A stretch of DNA of 64,000 bases. Source: Bacteroidia bacterium (lineage in GTDB: Bacteria > Bacteroidota > Bacteroidia > 2-12-FULL-35-15). Position numbers and translations under genes: made by a program. Of the stretch, positions 61,601 through 64,000 are shown one piece after another. How positions within the stretch are numbered: position 1 is the stretch's first letter; every line of letters starts with the position of its first letter. The stretch covers positions 434,001-498,000 of the forward strand of contig JAURXZ010000024.1 in the NCBI GenBank assembly GCA_030654175.1, written 5' to 3'. The notes under the pieces were generated by a model. That model was not told the DNA's origin, did not search any database, and saw only the letters and a program-made list of their open reading frames with translations.

Positions 61601-62172
61601 TTTCCGGTAGTTGTACCTGTTGAAAAGGCGATGGTTGCCAATGTAGCTGATGTACTGGAACCTGCAACAGTACAGTTCTGTAAAATATTATTGGAAGCAT
61701 CTGCATAATAAACAATAGTTGCTGCACCGGTGCTGCTTGTGCTTGTATTGGAAATGGTCAATGAATTCCCACCGGTATTCAAACCATCAATGGTAACATT
61801 ATCAGCACCATTTAAACCAATAAGTGGTAATGGCGAAGCACCTGTTACAGTTATAGCCGCTCCACCACTTGGTGAAATGGTCAACGAGGTCCATGAACCT
61901 GCCGTAGGTTGATTTAAAACAGCAGGAGCTAATTCTGTAGTACTTGCAGTGATACTTATCGTAATTGCATTACCTGTTTGATTGTTGTTAAGGTTAATGG
62001 CATCGAAAGCGTCTTTTAGAGTGGTATAAGAAGCATTAGCACCGGTAGAACCCGCAACGGTAACCTGAGCTTTCATATTAACTGAAATTGTTACAACCAA
62101 ACACATCAGGATAAACTGTAGGCTTGGTTTTAATGTGAATGCTTTTTTTGCAGAATTGTAAATGTTTTTCAT
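55663..62172 (-). CDS. Giant T9SS-exported beta-helix adhesin with PKD-like repeats
   Basis: 2169 residues, rich in Thr, Ser, Asn and Gly. A signal peptide (QFILMCLVVTISVNMKAQ) is followed by repeated beta-helix strands such as NNTIGSAT and TISNNTIGYAT types, which fill about residues 40-1750. Three PKD-like repeats of about 85 residues follow (VLSSSLAPSVCSGTTFTYTA type). The end is a T9SS sorting domain (TYPNPNNGKFNITISNANFD, LSISIVDLQGKEVYYEM, LAKGIYYIKLVTD). It is secreted through the type IX system to the cell surface and probably mediates adhesion or binding of polymers. No enzymatic motif is seen. Confidence 0.9.
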   Translation of the reverse strand: MKNIYNSAKKAFTLKPSLQFILMCLVVTISVNMKAQVTVAGSTGANASYTTLKDAFDAINLNNNQTGNAITISITASTTELAPAVLNQPTAGSWTSLTISPSGGAAITVTGASPLPLIGLNGADNVTIDGLNTGGNSLTISNTSTSSTGAATIVYYADASNNILQNCTVAGSSTSATLATIAFSTGTTTGNDGNTITGCTITSAGSNLPFNAIGSAGTSNTIDNSGISITNNNIQDYYSPGTPSNGIFVSAFSSAWTITGNKFFQTAARTATAGATHSAINILTASGGGYTISNNTIGYATSTATGVTTYDGGFASRFLGIELTAAATPVSSIQGNTIAAITLSTTSGATLAPGIFSGISVLGGTVNIGTTTGNTIGAATGTGSISITSSTSLPYIAGISAKSTGTVSIQNNTIGSILTTGTAGIGYTFNGIYTAGTAGNFTVSGNTIGSTTTAHSIAVGTSGTTTAICKFRGIYNAATGTISITGNTIQNTSSFGTGASAYSGILVDSASATGTLSIGTNNIISGTNTGTGAFIGISNNAVSATANINNNIIRNNSLASTTGTFTGIENSGVVTTAINFKDNQLGNSTGGLVTYSAANSGTLMGISNTDGAGTALLSVTGNDIRGITNTVATSSDHIYIENTSFSGSTNISTNTFTALNVNTTGNITFISNDVTHDASTSHSINSNAVVTGYNNTGTGGIVYFYNSFAFSSSTVTETNTSNNFSNLAFAGTTTISGWRSSDGSTPGPKKTVTNNTFRNITTGSGAITILNVGYSDNISATNNVSGNTITNVIGGGNITGIVSASGNQNFFSNTVDSLLSSGSGTVTGISITGGTTQNIFKNKIYYLSNGNASGAVDGLRISSGTTVNAYNNIIGDLRTPASTFTDAIRGISVTSTSSTSTINVYYNTVYINATSSGTNFGTSGIYHAASTTATTAALNLRNNIIVNASTPSGTGLTVAYRRSAGAASTLANYASTSNNNLFYAGTPGIANLIYSDGVSSAQTMAAYKAGAFTAGTIASRDISSITENTTFVSTIGSNVNFLHINTTVATQIESGAVNIASITDDFDANIRQGNPGYAGTGTSPDIGADEFNGVPLDLIAPVISYTVLTNNSCLVNDTVSATITDGTGINTTAGTKPRIWFKKTTNLNTLPGTNTNTTNGWKYTEATNSTSPFSLVLDYALVFGGVAVGDTVQYFVVAQDVVSPTPNISVNNGTFAAPPTSVALTIAAFPIGGTINSYKILAGLSGTVTVGTGGTYTTLTGAGGLFDAINTNGLAGNLIANILTGTTETGANALNSIGYGCSSNYTLLIKPSTGVTATLTGSSATALIKLNGADYVTFDGSNSGGTTRDLTITNTNTGTSSAIIWIGSASATDGATNNTVKNCIITGNAPTTTFAAIVSSSGTTIGGAAEAANANNTYQNNVINTSSYGIAVVGPATGESVSTITNNLIGSATALNKIGFRGLFISNQTNFIASNNTIFGVTTSSTSTASGIIVVGAISGGIINANKISDVKNTNTGGYGCNGILLSASSTASSLTVSNNMIFDVAGYGWSSDGSGDNGYGIIITNGGGYNVYYNSVSMNTNQTDVTGLPAAFNVTSGVTTPNSLNVRNNIFSNSQTTGTERFSVICNAANTVFTDINYNDYDAGTAPNLGFFGSNTANLAAWKIATGKDVNSLSVVPVFTSVTDLHLVVASNCGIDHTGTPITGIIADIDNDTRDASNPDIGADEFTNPAPVLSSTLTPTAICSGATFTYTATSATPSATFAWSRATITGITEVGTTGTANISEVLTNTTGLPINVIYVYTTTLSICSNIQNVTVTVNPNPSLSSSLTPPSICTGTAFTYTPTSLSSGAAFTWARAAVTGISNLAATGSGNVNETLTNTTTSPISVTYVYITTANGCTNAPGQSVVVTVGQVPVLSSSLAPSVCSGTTFTYTATSTTPGVSFSWIRATVSGIAEPGTSGTANVSEILTNTTTSPVTVTYAYITNASGCAGGSQNVVVTVYNKPTVSLAPFTDTVCFQAPAFALTGGSPAGGTYAGAGVSAGMFTPSLASVGPISITYTVTVSGCSNATSQNIIVEQCAGIEENSFSKAVTTYPNPNNGKFNITISNANFDQLSISIVDLQGKEVYYEMDKNNTAEYSKQIDVKSLAKGIYYIKLVTDVDVAIQKLIIE

Positions 62173-62416
62173 GTGAATTTTAAAATTAATCAGATTTTAG
62201 TTTTCTTTTTTGAAAATGAAGCTGCGAATATAGGTAAATATTTGGAAATGAAACCACTCGCCTGGCTGTATGGGTCTGATTGAGAAAAATCTATCGTTAA
62301 AACACAAATTGCGATCGTTTGAACTAAAAAACGCCATTTTTTTGCTATTTCTTCTCTTTTTTCATCACAAATTGGTGCTTTATAAACCACACTTCGTCTA
62401 AACCCTGTTTCAAATC

Positions 62417-62446
62417 CTTTTTTAAGAAAAAAAAATCGTAAATTTG
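62417..62446 (+). promoter_or_regulatory. purF promoter
   Basis: A -33-like CTTT (62417-62420) and -7 TAAATTTG (62439-62446), 18 bases apart, fit the Bacteroidota promoter. The purF ATG follows 27 bases after the -7 box. Confidence 0.6.
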
Positions 62447-62473
62447 TAATCAAACCTAATAATCAATTTTACT

Positions 62474-64000
62474 ATGAGCGATGCAATAAAACATGAATGT
62501 GGGATAGCGATGATCCGTTTGCTGAAACCACTGGATTATTACATCAAAAAATATGGTACTCCCTTGTATGGGGTCAATAAATTGTATTTGCTTATGGAAA
62601 AGCAACACAACCGTGGACAAGATGGTGCCGGTGTTGCGAATATAAAGTTTGATGTAGAACCGGGAACACGTTACATAAGCCGCACACGTGCTGTTGGAAG
62701 TAACGCCATCAAAGAGATTTTCGGGAAAATCAATGGCAAGTTCGAAGATATCTACACTAAAAATCCTGATAAATTTAAAAATGCCGCCTGGCTTAAAAAA
62801 AACATAGCCTATACTGGCGAATTGTTCCTGGGCCATTTGCGCTATGGTACTTTTGGCGGTAACGGACTTGAAAATTGTCATCCGTTTTTACGTCAGAATA
62901 ACTGGATGACCCGCAACCTGGTAGTTGCCGGAAATTTTAATTTAACCAATGTTGACGAGCTTTTTGATCAGTTAGTTGAATTAGGGCAACATCCAAAAGA
63001 AAAAGCTGATACAGTTACTGTTATGGAAAAGATAGGTCATTTTCTGGATGAAGAAAATGAACGTTTATACCAAAAATTCAAAAAAGAAGGACATTCAAAT
63101 GAAGCGATCTCCGGATTGATAGCAAAGCATTTGGATGTACAAAGCATTTTGAAAGATGCAAGTAAAAAGTGGGATGGGGGATATGCAATGGCCGGTTTAT
63201 TAGGGCATGGAGATGCATTTGTACTCCGCGACCCCAATGGTATTCGTCCTGTATTTTATTATTCTGATGATGAGGTGGTGGTAGTGACTTCCGAACGCCC
63301 CGTTATTCAAACCGTTTTTAATGTACCTATTGGAAAGGTTAAAGAACTAAAACCCGGCCATTCCCTGATCATTAAGAAAGACGGTACTTTTGGAGAACAT
63401 GAAATAATTGAACCACAGGAAAAAACTGCCTGTTCTTTCGAGCGGATCTATTTCTCAAGAGGAAGCGATGCTTCTATTTATAAAGAGCGTCAAATGTTGG
63501 GACATCAGCTTTGTCCTGCTATTTTAAAAGCTGTTGATTATGATCTGAAAAACACTGTTTTCTCCTATATTCCAAACACAGCAGAAGTAGCTTTTGGAGG
63601 TATGATAGAGGGTTTACACGATTATCTGAACGGAATAAAAAAGCACAGAATATTAAAAATGGGCAGCAATGTCACTGAATCCGAATTGACTGAAATTCTT
63701 TCCATTCACCCGCGTGTTCACAAAATTGCAATTAAAGATGCTAAGTTGCGCACCTTTATTACCAATGATAGTCAGCGTGACGAGATGGTTGCTCATATTT
63801 ACGATACCACTTATGGGGTGATAAAGGAGGGAGTGGATAGCCTTGTAATTGTTGACGATTCTATTGTTCGTGGCACCACATTGAAGCAAAGTATCTTAAA
63901 GATCCTTGATCGTTTAGGGCCTAAAAAAATTGTAGTGGTTTCTTCAGCTCCACAAATTCGTTACCCCGATTGTTATGGTATTGATATGGCTAAGCTAGGT
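62474..64000 (+). CDS. purF: Amidophosphoribosyltransferase (PurF), 3' partial
   Basis: 509 codons are visible and the frame is still open at the window end. The start MSDAIKHECGI places the catalytic Cys at residue 9, after a short propeptide that is removed. The glutaminase half shows HRGQDGAGVAN and LGHLRYGTFGG, with NCHPF and DPNGIRPVFY. The transferase half shows VIVDDSIVRGTT, the PRPP-binding loop, near residue 460. It makes phosphoribosylamine, the first committed step of purine synthesis. It stands alone, with its own promoter. Confidence 0.96.
   Translation, partial: MSDAIKHECGIAMIRLLKPLDYYIKKYGTPLYGVNKLYLLMEKQHNRGQDGAGVANIKFDVEPGTRYISRTRAVGSNAIKEIFGKINGKFEDIYTKNPDKFKNAAWLKKNIAYTGELFLGHLRYGTFGGNGLENCHPFLRQNNWMTRNLVVAGNFNLTNVDELFDQLVELGQHPKEKADTVTVMEKIGHFLDEENERLYQKFKKEGHSNEAISGLIAKHLDVQSILKDASKKWDGGYAMAGLLGHGDAFVLRDPNGIRPVFYYSDDEVVVVTSERPVIQTVFNVPIGKVKELKPGHSLIIKKDGTFGEHEIIEPQEKTACSFERIYFSRGSDASIYKERQMLGHQLCPAILKAVDYDLKNTVFSYIPNTAEVAFGGMIEGLHDYLNGIKKHRILKMGSNVTESELTEILSIHPRVHKIAIKDAKLRTFITNDSQRDEMVAHIYDTTYGVIKEGVDSLVIVDDSIVRGTTLKQSILKILDRLGPKKIVVVSSAPQIRYPDCYGIDMAKLG

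Noticed and set aside
55663-62172. Many long frames on the opposite strand of the adhesin gene
   Set aside because: They arise from the skewed codon use of the repeat gene and show only Val/Ile/Pro-rich shadow proteins.
55663-62172. CRISPR array from the repetitive appearance
   Set aside because: Repeats are degenerate protein-level repeats inside one open frame, without regular spacers.

Overview
The window is a piece of a Bacteroidota chromosome. The supporting signs are promoters of the TTTG / TAnnTTTG type, several TonB-dependent receptors, type IX secretion (T9SS) C-terminal sorting tails (YPNP...), an ExbB-ExbD-ExbD-TonB cluster, the Bacteroidetes form of LeuRS, and many dispersed REP-like intergenic palindromes. 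An ice-binding (DUF3494) pseudogene suggests an ancestor from a cold or freshwater habitat. No tRNA, rRNA or CRISPR array was recognised.

Layout. 1-1.69 kb: end of a DUF1080-like gene, a YVTN beta-propeller gene and a possibly truncated membrane-protein gene. 1.7-19.25 kb: one accessory block, read entirely rightwards, with tightly overlapping genes. It holds two paralogous small proteins, a DUF4373-type replication protein, membrane and coiled-coil proteins, a LEA14-like protein, a transglutaminase-like protein, a candidate single jelly-roll capsid protein followed by a terminator, four small beta-rich proteins, coiled-coil and SH3-like proteins, a GH73 muramidase, holin/spanin-like membrane proteins, a 1739-residue RadC / N6-methylase / Strawberry-notch helicase polyprotein, and a RecA-like P-loop ATPase. 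It has no integrase, terminase, portal, tail or conjugation genes. I read it as a candidate non-tailed, membrane-containing provirus or a virus-derived element. This is the main discovery candidate. 19.3-20.35 kb: an ArsR / MerC-GDCCVxC metal cassette between near-identical terminator-like direct repeats.

20.4-23.4 kb: a DUF2141 lipoprotein, the broken ice-binding gene, a small charged secreted protein and an alpha/beta hydrolase. 23.5-34.6 kb: an uptake and signalling island. Two tandem TonB-dependent receptors share one 39-bp promoter block with an FNR-like palindrome upstream. They are followed by a YfiR-like protein, two PAS histidine kinases and a CheY-like receiver. 35-37 kb: a DEAD-box RNA helicase with a long leader.

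37.3-47.4 kb (mostly leftward): a secreted hydrolase, TonB/ExbD/ExbD/ExbB (the energy source for the receptors), DedA, a dicarboxylate symporter, FtsX, a CsbD stress protein flanked by two lmo0937-like peptides, and an outer-membrane barrel. 47.7-50.7 kb: leuS, with a palindromic element inserted in frame. 50.8-55.5 kb: Kup K+ transporter, sensor kinase and NtrC-type regulator. 55.7-62.2 kb: a 2169-residue T9SS-exported beta-helix adhesin. 62.5 kb to the end: purF, cut by the window edge.
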